From Rhipidocladum racemiflorum (Eukaryota; Streptophyta; Magnoliopsida; Poales; Poaceae), in assembly GCA_036346355.1 (NCBI GenBank), contig CM070581.1, positions 6,076,001-6,140,000 of the forward strand: 64,000 nucleotides of DNA, given 5' to 3'. The position numbers were made by a program, and so were the translations under genes. This document shows, in pieces, positions 53,864 through 64,000 of the stretch (positions within the stretch are counted from its first letter, which is position 1; every line of letters begins with the position of its first letter). Below the pieces are notes generated by a model. The model was not told where the DNA came from, did not search any database, and was given only the letters and a program-made list of their open reading frames with translations.

Positions 53864-56569
53864 CGCTTAGTGGTATGTTGCATTCTTTTATCAATGATTA
53901 TAACTATTTGCAAATCATAATTTATGATTGCATCATTAACTTGGCTAATTTTGATGTAAATGTAGCTATTAACACATTTTATGGGTTTTTGGCCACTAAC
54001 CATTATGGCATATTACCAAGATACTACATTCGATGTATTTCATATTTCACTATGTTCTTCTTTTAATTATGTATGTTTTTTTGATCATAATAGTCGGTAG
54101 ATGGTTCTATTTTGTCTGACATATTTATCTTATCTTAGCATTGTAATCTGTATGTGATCTACATTTTTTTTTGGTGCTGGGACCGCCACATGATTGGGCA
54201 TGAATGGCGACGACGACGGCCTGGTATCGCGGTGGGCCGGGGAGGGTGGCGGTGGCAATGCAATAACTTTCGGGAGTACGATGTTGGCGTCGTCCTAGGA
54301 ATAGGATTCCCCGTCCGCTTTCCGTGTGGCTCGCGCGCGTGGATGGATCGCCGTCCGGGGCGGGCGGCATGGGGCCTGATCGCCTAATGCACGACTAACA
54401 TTGATGTTGATTGATTGATTTGGTTTTAGTGCTCCGTGCAAGGATGAAAATCTAGCGAAATTAGGAAACTTGGATTTTAATCGTGAACGAGATTTTAAAT
54501 TTTGATGAAATGAAAAAAATGAAAATTTTCAACAACAAAAAAAAAAACATTTGCGAGTGGACGTAAGGTATTTTGATCGAATTTTAATTTTTTTAGTCGA
54601 GATTTTATTGTTTTTCTCTGAGATCTTGGAAATTCCAGTCCCAAAAAAGTCGAATTTGAAATTTATTTTTTGAATTTCGTCTGAAATTCTAAGATCTCAT
54701 CAGGATTTTCAATTTCGGTGATCATAAGATCCGAAACCGAGATTTAAAACTTGGATATGTGGATGTGCTTGGAATCGCGTGGACAGAGGATGCACTGTGC
54801 CCAAAATGACAGTCTTGGACCCTTGTGTGTGTGGACCAAGCCACCAGCAAGGAAGAAGACATGTTCCAACCGCCGCAGATATTTTGATCGGTAATTCAAG
54901 TATTACTATTTTAAAATTAAATAAATATTAAAATATAAATAAAAAATGAATACGAATTATTTATCTATTTATTTAATTTAAGATTTATATATTAAGAGAG
55001 AATGCGTCGAAGCGCTATTTTTTTGAGCTCTTTTACAGTGGATTAAAATCAATATAAGTCGTCCATTCCTTTAAATCTAATGGTTGAAATCAATTTAGAT
55101 CTAGTTATACTACCACTGGTAATATTGATAGTAAAATTCAGAAAAGGGTAAAATGGTAAAAAATTCTATTATATTATTTGTCTTCTACAGTAAAACACAT
55201 CATGTGATCCTGATGAATGGTGGATGAATATATAAGAAGCCTCTGAAGATCATCAGGTATTCGGCGAATCCAAAACTGTGAACGAATTAGGAAAAGTCTA
55301 AAATACCTATGATGAATAGATAGAAACCTAAAATACCCTTGAGAGGAATGGATGATTAGATTTGATTTCTACTACCACTATTTACTACCAATATTATCCA
55401 CGGTAAAAATTTCTTTCTTCCTTCCTTTCTTATTTTTTGTGGGGAGTCGAGATAGCAGGGCCGAGCCTATTGTGCGTATTTGGTCTCGTCGAATGCTTAT
55501 CCAAGCAGAACAGCAGAGGACATCGCAAGCAGTTACACCTGTGGAGGCTTCCATCGATAAGGATCGCGATCTGTACGCCACAGCGACCCTGCGTGTTTTG
55601 CCTTTTCTCCATGTTCGCGATTCAGAACATAGAAGCTTCGTATAGCGATTGGCATGGGCGCGCGCGTGTGTATTATCATAGGCTATGCTTCTTTGTCAAA
55701 TTGCAACACACTCCTTTTATGCAACCTGAGAGGCTGAGACAGCTTCGCTTGGCGCACATCCATCACAGCACCTTTAGGATATCCACAGTGCTTGGATAGG
55801 AGGGGTTAGGATAAATCTCTTCGGATTAACGGGGATTTTAGCTGTTTTTTTCGAGGGGAAAAATGGACTTGTACATATATTTTTGCCGATGAGAGTATTT
55901 TTTCGGGAAAAACGGAGAAAGGATCTGAACGTAAGGAACGGGGAGCCGTTTGTGATTTTTTTGGACCTGACCGCTATCCCGAAAAATTAGAAAATGGCTT
56001 GTTCGTGATTTGTATTTAACGGGAGGTTTTTTCCCGTAAAGTAGCGAACGAGGGACCTAAATGCAATTCGTAATCGATTTTCTTGCCCTCACAAAAAATC
56101 GTGAAGGACCTTTTCGTAATTTGGAAGGACCTATTCGTGATTTAAAGAAATAGAGAGGTTTTTTTCGTAAAAACGTCGGGACGACACATGGACACCACCG
56201 GAGGCTCTCAAACCTCCCGGATGTAATTGGGTTATAATGCGCTATGCAAATTACACTTTTCGTCAAAGTTTACAAAAAGTGTATTTTAAATGGTTTTGTG
56301 TATAAATATAAAATACATTTTCTAGTCTAATAAAAAATTAGTTTGATGTTCACTTTTTACCCTTAATAAATATACAATTTTTCTTTATATTCTATGTATG
56401 TATTTTAGTATAGAGCTTAAATATAATAAATAGTAATAATATAAATATTATCAATAACTCCTTAGTCTACGTACTAAAAGAAAATATGTCCGGTAAGATC
56501 GGTATGTTTGCGCGTGTCTCCACCATTGTGGCTCGGCTCCAACATAGGCCTTCGAGACCACCGACCACG
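53864..56569. other. Spacer with MITE-like and AT-rich parts, no gene
   Basis: 54,125-54,390 is a GC-rich insert of unknown origin. 54,450-54,750 is AT-rich with GAGATTTTA/AAATCTC words in both directions. 55,010-55,400 shows loose inverted similarity (ACTACCA, GATTTGATTTC) like a decayed MITE. 55,438-55,800 has a + strand open frame of 120 codons without a known domain. 55,830-56,200 is rich in TTCGTGATTT/TTCGTAATTT repeats. Confidence 0.4.
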
Positions 56570-56572
56570 TGA

Positions 56573-56930
56573 GAGCAAGTACAATAACAAACCTACTATT
56601 TACTTCATTCTCATCTATGTCATCTAGAATAAGTAACAAAGCTAGTTTGTACAATAACTGTCTCTAGATAAATACTAAACCATTTCATTTGGGCATTCAA
56701 CACTAACTCTATATTTGCGACAAATGGCAAAACACTAACTCCAACACTAAGAGTTGCTCTTGCCAGCTTCAACACCGCCTTTTTAGCCGGCGATAGCACC
56801 TATTTTCCCGTACGATGCTCACTGCTAAATAAGAGCTGATTCTCTTCTCTCTCCTCTTTTATCACTTTTTTGTATAGGATAAATCTGATATGTATATATT
56901 AATAATAAGATGATCTTATTATATTTGCTC
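56573..56930. mobile_element. Tourist-like MITE upstream of the MADS gene
   Basis: The left end is GAGCAAGTACAATAAC, and the right end, inverted, is GAGCAAATATAATAA. The flanking 3-bp TGA/TTA is close to the TWA target of PIF/Harbinger MITEs. It is the same family as the element in intron 1 at 58,509. Confidence 0.65.
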
Positions 56931-57080
56931 TTATGCCCTCCACAAATACTGTGCGCACATACAGACGCTGTACTTGGGAGCAAACACTCCTTGGGTGGAG
57001 CAGTCCACGCTCCAGGTCCAGTGGGGGACGCGCTGACAGGTGCGCGCCAACCAATCAGTCGGTGTCCACCTCGGCCACGC

Positions 57081-57086
57081 CACGTG
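57081..57086 (+). promoter_or_regulatory. G-box CACGTG in the MADS promoter
   Basis: CACGTG in the context GCCACGTGTCAC, about 520 bp before the ATG; the core bound by bZIP and bHLH factors. Binding is inferred from sequence only. Confidence 0.4.
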
Positions 57087-57398
57087 TCACCCGCCGTCTC
57101 GCTTCCTTGTACCCGACAGCCAAGGACCACCCGAGACCTGAGAGCAAGCGAAAATAAACTTTTCACACCGCAAAGCCCCACCACCCGGCTACACTCCTCT
57201 GGGCCCCGCCCTCCCCGGCAACCAATCGCCGCCCCGCAAGCCCGCGAGCCGCGCACGGGCGCGGGTGCACTTACGCCCCGGGCCGTCGGGCCCACCCTCA
57301 CCTAGGACTCAACAGCGACCCCTCTCCAGATCTAACGGCGAGGAGCCCTCCACGTCGGCCAGATACCCCTCCGGCCAATCAAAACACAACAGCGGCCG

Positions 57399-57456
57399 CT
57401 AAAAACCACCCCGGTTTCACCACACCGCCTTTTGCCCCATCTAAAACCGCCCCTCT
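57399..57456 (+). promoter_or_regulatory. Two VRN-box-like C-rich motifs
   Basis: CTAAAAACCACCCCGG at 57,399-57,414 and CTAAAACCGCCCCTCT at 57,441-57,456 resemble the A-run plus C-run regulatory box known in the promoter of the related cereal gene VRN1. The match is partial and function is inferred. Confidence 0.35.
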
Positions 57457-57607
57457 ATCTCGCCTCCCCAACCGCACCCCTCCTCTTCTCCGAGCACCAC
57501 CGCACCACTCGCTTCCTCCGCACGTCGCCGTCGCCGTCGCCATTGCAGCTAGGCGGGAGGCGCCGCTGCCTCGAGCACGCAAGCGAGCCGGAGGAGGGAG
57601 CGCGGAG

Positions 57608-60600
57608 ATGGGGCGCGGGCCAGTGCAGCTGCGGCGGATCGAGAACAAGATAAACCGGCAGGTGACCTTCTCCAAGCGGCGGAACGGGCTGCTCAAGAAG
57701 GCGCACGAGATCTCCGTGCTCTGCGACGCCGAGGTCGCGCTCATCGTCTTCTCCACCAAGGGCAAGCTCTACGAGTACTCCAGCCAAGGCAGGTTCGCAC
57801 TCACGGCGCCTTCCTCGATCCCTTCGCCTTCCCGCTGCTGCCTACGAGCTCTATTCTGGGTTTCGGGAACCGGATGATTGATTTGGGATGGTTTTGGTTC
57901 GTCTATTACTGTTTCGTTCGATCCTTCAGGTGTGGGATGGAGTTGCGGGAGACGTTAATGCTAGATGGTTGTGCGGTTATTATTTCGTGCTATATTGTGT
58001 AGTTTCTGCTTGCATGGTGACCTGAGCTCGCCTTGTTTCGATCGTGGAACGCTTGCTATGTACTATTTCCTGGGCTATTACGCGACGACGATGACGTGTA
58101 TCGAAGTATGAATCGAAGTAGTACTGGTGATTAGCGCGTGTACAGTTGGTTTTCAGGTGATTTGTTAGTTTAGTATGTGAAGTCCTAGCTTAGCGGCTAG
58201 TGGAGCACCTATTCAGGATTCATGCCTTAATTGTAACGGCGAAAAGAAAGATCATTTGTAAAAGAGATGGACCAGTAGATGGATGGAACTTGATTAGTGT
58301 TGTCTATAGTTTTATCATATGGTTATACTCTTGCGTACGAAATAGGAGTATCGTAGCATGTATTGTCATTGTTAGCCGACATTTTTCTTAGCCTGTCATG
58401 TAATTAATGGTATTGAAAAGGATTAATCCAGCATCTCATTCTTTTAGATGGCGTTGAGTTTGTCATGTAATTAATGGCATGGTTATCACGGCGTCGTTGA
58501 AGCGGTAAGAGCAAGTACAATAGTAAAGCCCACTGCAGGCTAATAGTAAGCTAAAAGCCAACTTATACAATAACTGTCTCTAAAAGTTGTCTCTAGATGT
58601 TGTGCAATAACTATCTCTTCTCTCTTGTACATAAATGATTTACCTATGCATCCGTGCAAAACTGGCTACTAAATAAGAGCCAGCTATCTTCTCTCTCATC
58701 GTTTCACTCTTCCACATAGACTAATGCTAGCATGTACAGGCTAAGAGCCAGCTTACGTGGTCTTATTCAATGTTCAAGAAGGCGCTAGGCGCTAGGCGGG
58801 CGGCGATCCATAGCCTAGCGCCTAGGCGGATTAGGCGGGGATTAATCGGAATTAGGCGGCAAGTCCTAGGCGGAACGCTATGATATATAAAGATATAATA
58901 ATTGAAGCCGGGCAGAGGGGAGGAGGAGCCGCGATCGGCTAGGAGGGGGAGGGGGAGCCGCGATCGGGGGCAGAGGGGAGGGCTTCCCTCCCGCCAGGCA
59001 GAGGGGAGGGCTTCTCTCCTGCCGGACAAAGGGGAGGGGGAGGGCGAGCAGAGGGGAGGGCGAGGGGGAGCCACGATCGGGGGCAGAGGGGAGGAGAGCT
59101 GCGGCGGCAATGAGGGGATCAGAGGGAAGGAGCCGCGGGTAGGAGAGCAGGGGAGAGGAGAGCGGCGGCGGTGTACCTGAGCAAAGGGGAGGAGAGCGGC
59201 GGCGGCTGGCCGACGGATTCGGCGGCGGATCCGGAAACACAGCCTTAGGTTTTCTTCTGAAATCTTTGCCGCTCGGTTTCTTCTGGAAGTCGGACGCCTA
59301 GTCGCCGCTTTTCTCCCGCCTCGCCGCCTAATCCCGCCACGCCTAATCGCCGCCTCGCCGCCTTGGTCCGCATAAGCCCGCCTAGGCGGGCTAGCCGCCT
59401 AGCCAGCCGATTAGGGCAAAGCCCGGGCGGCTAGCCGGCGCCCAACGCCTAGGCGGCGACTAATCGGCGCCTAAAGCCGATTTTTTGAACACTGGTTTTA
59501 TTGTACTTGCTCTAAGGCGACCAGGTGGGGTTGCGCCACGCCGACACCTTGCCGGAGCAGTCTATGGCATCTGCTCACAGCCATGGCGTTGTTGAGGCAA
59601 TGCTGAGGCGGGGGATGGCGTCGGCATGGCCCTAGGCGGCTGCCTTAGGATTGGGGGACCAGGATAAGAATCCTTGAATTGAAACCGAGAGGGACACGTT
59701 TCATACCTAGGCCAATTGAAGATTGAGGGAGAAACCCTAGTGCCTCACCAACTCCGCCCTGTCCTCACCAGATCTGGCGGGAGAATAGCCGATTCGCACG
59801 CCGCTCCTCTGATCCGCGCTACCACTACTCTGCACCGCCGCTCCAGAGCTCCGCTACCGCTCCTCTGCTCCTTTGCGCCAGGTACGGGGGAGGCGATGGG
59901 GCCATGGGGGAGGAAGAACCAATGAGGGGAGGTGGAAAAAAATTCTATGCAACGGTGCTGCATACCGTGGCCTGTGCAGCACCGTGCGGATTGGCGCAAC
60001 GCATTTCGCTGCGTTAATCTCCATGCAAAAAACAATTAAGTGATAAGGATTAAAATGCATTAAAGTGCTTGGAGATTGATGGATTTACATGGAGATTGAC
60101 GTAGCGGGACGCGTGGTGTCAATCCGCATGGTGCTACACAGGCCGCGGTATGCAGCATCGTTGCATAGAATTTGTTTCCGGGGAGGTGGGGGCTCGGGGC
60201 GATGGCGTCATCGTGTCGGGGAAGAAGAAAGAAGTTGCACAGCACAGAAACATCAGCAGCCAGCGAGTAGAAGTAGTGCTAGTACTGTAGCACTAGTACT
60301 ATAGTAGGAGCACTGTGGTAGTAGCAGTAGAAGGCTCTAGAAGTACTATAGTAGACTGGAAGTAGTAGAAGTATTTAGTAGTACTGTGAGTTAGGATATG
60401 TGTATGGCGTTGCCTCGTCGCGCGCCTTAAGCGCTTTAACAGTAAAAAGGCGGTGAGTCGCCACGCCTCGCCTTATCGCTTTAATAATCTTGATTAATGG
60501 TTAAGGTTCACTATCAGTTCATATAAGAAATTATGTAGAAATAACTGCTTGCCTCCTGTTGAAGAAATTTAGTATCAAAGCCTCCATGATGCGGAGAAAT

Positions 60601-63600
60601 GATATTATTCCCATTATTTTTGGAAATTTCAGAATCATTTATGTGTCATGTATTGGGAGGTTGTTCTATACCAAATTGTTTGCATCAATTCTAAGTGATA
60701 TGCATGGTGATCAACTTATTTGACAAATGGTTCGATGTGATGTAGTTTTTTTAGTTCCTTCTGTGAGCAGCAAGACTACATGGCTAAAAAATTTCATTGT
60801 GGTGTTTGGATGTTTAGCAAATTTAACCTTTTATTGTTAAAAAAAAAGGAGATTCTAGACAATAATTGTGTGCTTAGATATCTTTTAGCATGCTATATTC
60901 GTAACATACATATATATAACTGACCAACTGGAATAACAATATGATTCGATTTTAGCTAAAACCATCTTTATTTTTTACCTGTTAACCAAAACTACGTTAA
61001 TTTCTTTTATTCAATGTTTAACAATGGAACAAAGCTTTAGTTATTTGACAATTGATGATTTTTTTAGTATATATCAGTTTTTCCTGTTGTAAGTATAGAT
61101 AATTAAATTTTGTAAGCAGGTGATCTGATATATAAGATGTATTCTGATGTGAGTTGAATTTAAAATTAGAAAATGTTGGATTGTTGGAGAGGTAATATGT
61201 CGTATTATTGTGTGATTGTAAAGGTATTTTAGCTAAAGAGGAAACGACCGTTTTTCTTAATTAACAAGTCAACATGTATAATTTTACAAGACTACAAATA
61301 ATATTGTGTGCACATCACACATTGGTAACTCAAAATGGATTCCCGACACATATTATTATTCAATATCCCCTTACAAAAGAAAATATTAGTCAAAATTACT
61401 GAAGCTCAAGAACACTTACGTATATGCTAGGTATTATTTATATTTTATAGATGAGTGGGCATTAATGTGTCACAATTGCCTGTATATACTACCTACTGAA
61501 GGTTGTTTTCTTTCTTTCTGAATGCAAATAATGTAACCTTTACTTAATAATGTTAAGAATATGACTTGTATTCAATATGAGGGCCAATGGCCACAATATA
61601 TAGAGTACATGAGGGAAAGGAATAACATGACTCTATCTCTAACAGCCCCCTACAAATGCAAGGCGTATGCAATAGCATTGCATTTGGAAAAGGTTGACAC
61701 TAAAGTAGGAAAATCCAAAGTCCTGATATTTAAGTAGCCGTCGTAGCTTGTAACTCTTGAAAAATCAAGCTGACGAAGAACAACCAACGAAGAACCGAGT
61801 CGGTGAAGAAAAGTCGACGAAGAAGCCAAATCGACGAACAGAAGTCGAAGGTAGGGCCGAGTCGACGAAGAACCGACGAAGCCGACAAAAACGAGTCGAG
61901 CCAAGGTAATCGGAGCTGACAGAATGAGCCGAGTCGATAAAAGAGATGAGCGACTACAGAATCAAGATGCTAGAGACTTGGATGGACGCAACGGAAGACT
62001 TAAGAAAATACTAAAAGAAATAATAGCCACAACCGGACGTGAACGTCGTGAAGTGAAACAAGGCACAAAACACAAGATCCCATAAGTCTGATATCTTCTT
62101 CAGATTCAATCGGAGCCAAGCACGTAGAAGCTCGGGCGGTCGAGGCGAGCGGCGCGTCTTGGCCGGGCGGCGTGGTCGCCCAAAGAACAAGGAGGAACGG
62201 CGGGGCGGCACCGGTCGGCGAAGCGAAACGAGGAGGAGCGCCGCGTCGGCAGTGGCGACGAGGCGGCCGACGGAAAGCAAGCCAGGTGACGACACCGGCC
62301 CGACGACGAAGCCGATGGAAGGCAAGCCCGGCGACGACACCCACAGTAGCGCGATGGAAGCGAGGCGGCTCGTGGTTCGAAGTCCCGATCCAGCGGAAGG
62401 TCATACTGGTCTGACTGCCGATCTCAGAGACACGGGCGAGCTCCGACGGAGTCATCAAGGATGGCTGGCTGGAGGCGGCGCCGCGCCAGGGGAAATCGTA
62501 GAGGACGGCGCAGATGGGTGGACGACGGAGGAAAAGAGACGGCTGAAGCAACTTAGGGGCGTCCCCGAGCTTTGGCAAGACGACGACGGACTGCGTTCGT
62601 CGGCGGAGTAGCAAAGATGGCGGCCAGGCTGACTGTGTCCGTCGGCGGACGCGATCTACAGAGGCGAGAAGGCCGGGCTCGGCGATGGGCTTTGCAGGCG
62701 AAGGAGCAGCCAGATCTGGAGATGCGTCGGGAGATCCTTGCCTCCGGCGAGCAGGAGCGGACGGGGGGAGCTCGGCTCGGGCGCGCGGAGAACACAGCAA
62801 TGCTGGCCAAGAGCCGACGAGCGACAAGGTTGGCGAGATCTGACCGTGCGAGTGCCGCCCCGGGAGTTGCTCCTCCCGGGGCAGTAGATTGATCTTGAAC
62901 CTAGGGTTTGAACCTTTGCTCTGATACCATATTAAGAATATGACTTGTACTCAATATGAGGGCAAATGGCCACAATATATAGAGTACATGAGGGAAAGGA
63001 ATAACAGGACTCTATCTCTAATATAGATACTAGAATAACAAGACTCTATCTCTAACAAATAACACTACTTTCTCCCTTTTGTCATGAGTTTATACTTGCA
63101 TGGAGCCCTTAATAATTTTATTCACATGTTTTCCTTTTTTGAGAACACTACGTTGTGTCTTGGTACAAATGTGTAGTTTAAAATAATGCATACTGCCTGT
63201 AGCAACTTATTAGTGTTAGTTTGATGGCACATAAGCTATTCTAACCTAATGAAGCAGTTGCGACATAACTGATATGCATGTATTGCGATAATTTACCATT
63301 TTGTAGTAATTGCATTATTAGATTGTAGAAGTCCATATATTGCCATACTTACTAAGCTACTAAAGCAATTGCTTAAACATCACCATTTTATTCATGCGTA
63401 AAAGTTGATGTTAATTAGCTAATTGTATGACTAAGAATAGATTAGTTCCACGGCATTTTCAATAGTTTCAGTCACTGGACATGGTTTTTGTACGAATATG
63501 TGCATCACCGTTATTGAAAATATGAAAAATCATATCTGAATATTTGTTTGATTATATTCTAATATGATATCTCAATTGTTTCTTTCTATATGCATGACAT

Positions 63601-64000
63601 CGTCATGTGACATTTCTTCAGTAATATGGAAGGGATTATTGATCGTTACCAACGTTACTCATTTGAAGAAAGAGCTGTACTGGATCCAAATATTGGACAT
63701 CAGGTAAATAACATTAGTTGTTGGAAAACTATCTACGCCCATATAGTTAAGAGATTAGTTTCTTCCAGCTAAACTTCCTGATTATCTGTACTTGATATTC
63801 TTTTTCTCCTAGGAAAATTGGGGAGATGAATATGGAAGGTTAAAGACCAAGCTCGATGCACTGCAGAAGAGTCAAAGGTATTATAGACTTTCATAACAAC
63901 ATCCTCATTCTGGTCATACGATGAGTGCTAATTTGATCTATTTCAACTCTAGGCAACTATTAGGTGAACGATTGGACGCACTGACCATTAAAGAACTCCA
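57608..64000 (+). CDS. MADS18: AP1/FUL-type MADS-box transcription factor, OsMADS18-like (5' part, cut by window end)
   Basis: Exons: 57,608-57,792, 63,622-63,703, 63,813-63,877 and 63,953 onward, all with GT-AG borders and kept phase. Exon 1 is 185 bp, the standard MADS length, and encodes MGRGPVQLRRIENKINRQ, VTFSKRRNGLLKKAHEISVL and CDAEVALIVFSTKGKLYEYS, a complete MADS domain for DNA binding (CArG boxes) and dimerisation. Exon 2 gives MEGIIDRYQRYSFEERAVLD and starts the I region. Exon 3 gives ENWGDEYGRLKTKLDALQKS, entering the K domain, and exon 4 QLLGERLDALTIKEL. The pattern GPVQLRR plus NWGDEYxRLKxKLDALQKSQRQLLGE points to the OsMADS18/FUL3 clade rather than VRN1/OsMADS14. Family role: floral transition and meristem identity. 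No defect is seen in the visible part; the rest of K and the C-terminus lie outside. Confidence 0.95.
58509..59512. mobile_element. Tourist-like MITE in intron 1, interrupted by a hAT MITE
   Basis: Ends GAGCAAGTACAATAG and, inverted, GAGCAAGTACAATAA, flanked by the 3-bp duplication TAA (58,506-58,508 and 59,513-59,515), as in PIF/Harbinger MITEs. Without the insert it is about 280 bp. Confidence 0.85.
58768..59494. mobile_element. Non-autonomous hAT element nested in the Tourist MITE
   Basis: The inverted ends are CAATGTTCAAGAAGG and CAGTGTTCAAAAAATCGG. An 8-bp target duplication, GTCTTATT (58,760-58,767) and GTTTTATT (59,495-59,502), has one mismatch, the length expected for hAT. Subterminal GCCTAGGCGG-type repeats are dense on both sides. 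The centre (58,905-59,215) is a GGGGAGG/AGCCGCGATCGG-rich stretch that may be captured sequence. Confidence 0.8.
59942..60171. mobile_element. Palindromic MITE, about 230 bp
   Basis: The ends ATTCTATGCAACGGTGCTGC and GCAGCATCGTTGCATAGAAT are inverted copies, and the similarity continues inward for about 75 bp (CCTGTGCAGCACC/GGTGCTACACAGG). A transcript would fold into a long hairpin. No clear target duplication, and the superfamily is uncertain. Confidence 0.75.
60262..60390. repeat. AGT-rich simple-sequence stretch
   Basis: Irregular AGTAGAAGTAGT/AGTACTATAGTAG-type runs over about 130 bp in intron 1; contains several short palindromes AGTACT. Confidence 0.7.
61551..63057 (-). mobile_element. 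Non-autonomous copia-type LTR element in intron 1 (TRIM-like)
   Basis: LTRs at 61,551-61,644 (94 bp) and about 62,930-63,057 (128 bp, with an internal about 33-bp repeat of the TCTCTAA end). The 5-bp target duplication AATAA is exact (61,546-61,550 and 63,058-63,062). Read on the - strand, GGTATCAGAGCAAAGG follows the 5' LTR (62,928-62,913), the classic copia methionine-tRNA primer site. The interior is about 1.3 kb, GC-rich, with no gag or pol domain. It stands opposite to the MADS gene. Confidence 0.9.
62000..62827 (-). CDS. Open frame of 275 codons inside the non-autonomous element
   Basis: It begins MSLVGSWPALLCSPRARAEL shortly after the primer site and stays open for 828 bp, Pro/Arg/Ala/Ser-rich. 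No domain is recognised and it does not resemble gag. The opposite strand is also partly open (62,159-62,611), which points to GC composition as the cause. It may be captured host coding sequence, as in other gene-bearing small LTR elements. Confidence 0.35.
   Translation of the reverse strand: MSLVGSWPALLCSPRARAELPPSAPARRRQGSPDASPDLAAPSPAKPIAEPGLLASVDRVRRRTQSAWPPSLLLRRRTQSVVVLPKLGDAPKLLQPSLFLRRPPICAVLYDFPWRGAASSQPSLMTPSELARVSEIGSQTSMTFRWIGTSNHEPPRFHRATVGVVAGLAFHRLRRRAGVVTWLAFRRPPRRHCRRGAPPRFASPTGAAPPFLLVLWATTPPGQDAPLASTARASTCLAPIESEEDIRLMGSCVLCLVSLHDVHVRLWLLFLLVFS

Larger units (their letters stand above)
56934..57607 (+). promoter_or_regulatory. Promoter and 5' UTR region of the MADS-box gene
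   Basis: GC-rich and free of repeats, in contrast to its surroundings. Visible words: CCAAT-type boxes near 57,048, 57,221 and 57,374, a G-box CACGTG at 57,081-57,086, and two C-rich motifs CTAAAAACCACCCCGG (57,399) and CTAAAACCGCCCCTCT (57,441). A CT-rich leader runs from about 57,450 to the ATG. No clear TATA box was found; the start site is unknown. Confidence 0.6.
57793..63621 (+). other. First intron of the MADS gene (5.8 kb)
   Basis: Donor GTTCGC at 57,793 and acceptor TTCTTCAG at 63,621. Long first introns are usual in AP1/FUL genes and in VRN1 carry regulatory sequence. This one holds a Tourist MITE with a nested hAT MITE, a palindromic MITE and a non-autonomous copia element. The parts free of repeats are 57,793-58,500, 60,490-61,545 and 63,063-63,621. 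Confidence 0.9.

Noticed and set aside
56834..57305. Frames on both strands in the MADS promoter
   Set aside because: Open because of GC-rich promoter DNA and overlapping each other; no domain, and they contain the G-box and CCAAT words.
57379..57787. - strand frames opposite MADS exon 1
   Set aside because: Exon 1 is certain on the + strand by the MADS domain, its 185-bp length and splice phase; the opposite frames are by-products of high GC.

Overview
This is a transposon-dense stretch of a plant nuclear genome, almost certainly a grass. The best anchor is the first part of an AP1/FUL-type MADS-box gene of the OsMADS18 (FUL3) kind at 57,608 to the right edge, read on the + strand and cut off by the window. 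It has a 185-bp first exon and a 5.8-kb first intron filled with small mobile elements. The only other host-like gene is a Myb/NAM-associated-domain gene on the - strand at the left (about 5,183 down to 2,672), which carries two in-frame stops. The species cannot be fixed from the sequence alone.

Layout. 1-2,650: LTR and Tekay-type Ty3/gypsy integrase relics. 2,672-5,388: the Myb/NAM gene and its alanine-rich 5' exon. 5,389-36,911: one Ty1/copia insertion (229-bp LTRs, outer target duplication GTGAC) whose right side is duplicated. Between the two copies of its 3' end lies a tandem LTR-body-LTR-body-LTR array of a Tat-lineage (RIRE2/Grande-like) Ty3/gypsy element in - orientation (11,277-35,480). 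Each unit holds gag, protease, RT, a first RNase H, a second RNase H, integrase, an antisense extra gene (putative gypsy-type transposon domain), and tandem repeats next to the 3' LTR. 36,912-44,200: sparse DNA with a small CACTA-like element, a captured-looking fragment and LTR-like sequence. 44,220-48,028: the chromodomain end and 3' LTR of a Tekay chromovirus, invaded by another Tat-type element. 48,029-53,863: a hAT transposase relic split by a 4,745-bp MULE that has 280-bp terminal inverted repeats and an exact 9-bp target duplication. 53,864-57,607: spacer, a Tourist-like MITE and the MADS promoter.

The main structural message is nesting: Tat array within or against copia, Tat within a Tekay LTR, MULE within hAT, and a hAT MITE within a Tourist MITE. 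A second message is about data quality. The two copies of the copia 3' end differ almost only by small changes at CAG/CTG/CCG/CGG-type trinucleotides and homopolymers, while their CHG-poor LTRs are identical. That looks like systematic consensus error at CHG-methylated sites. Many frameshifts in the Tat array may therefore be technical, and 'broken' calls there should be read with that in mind.
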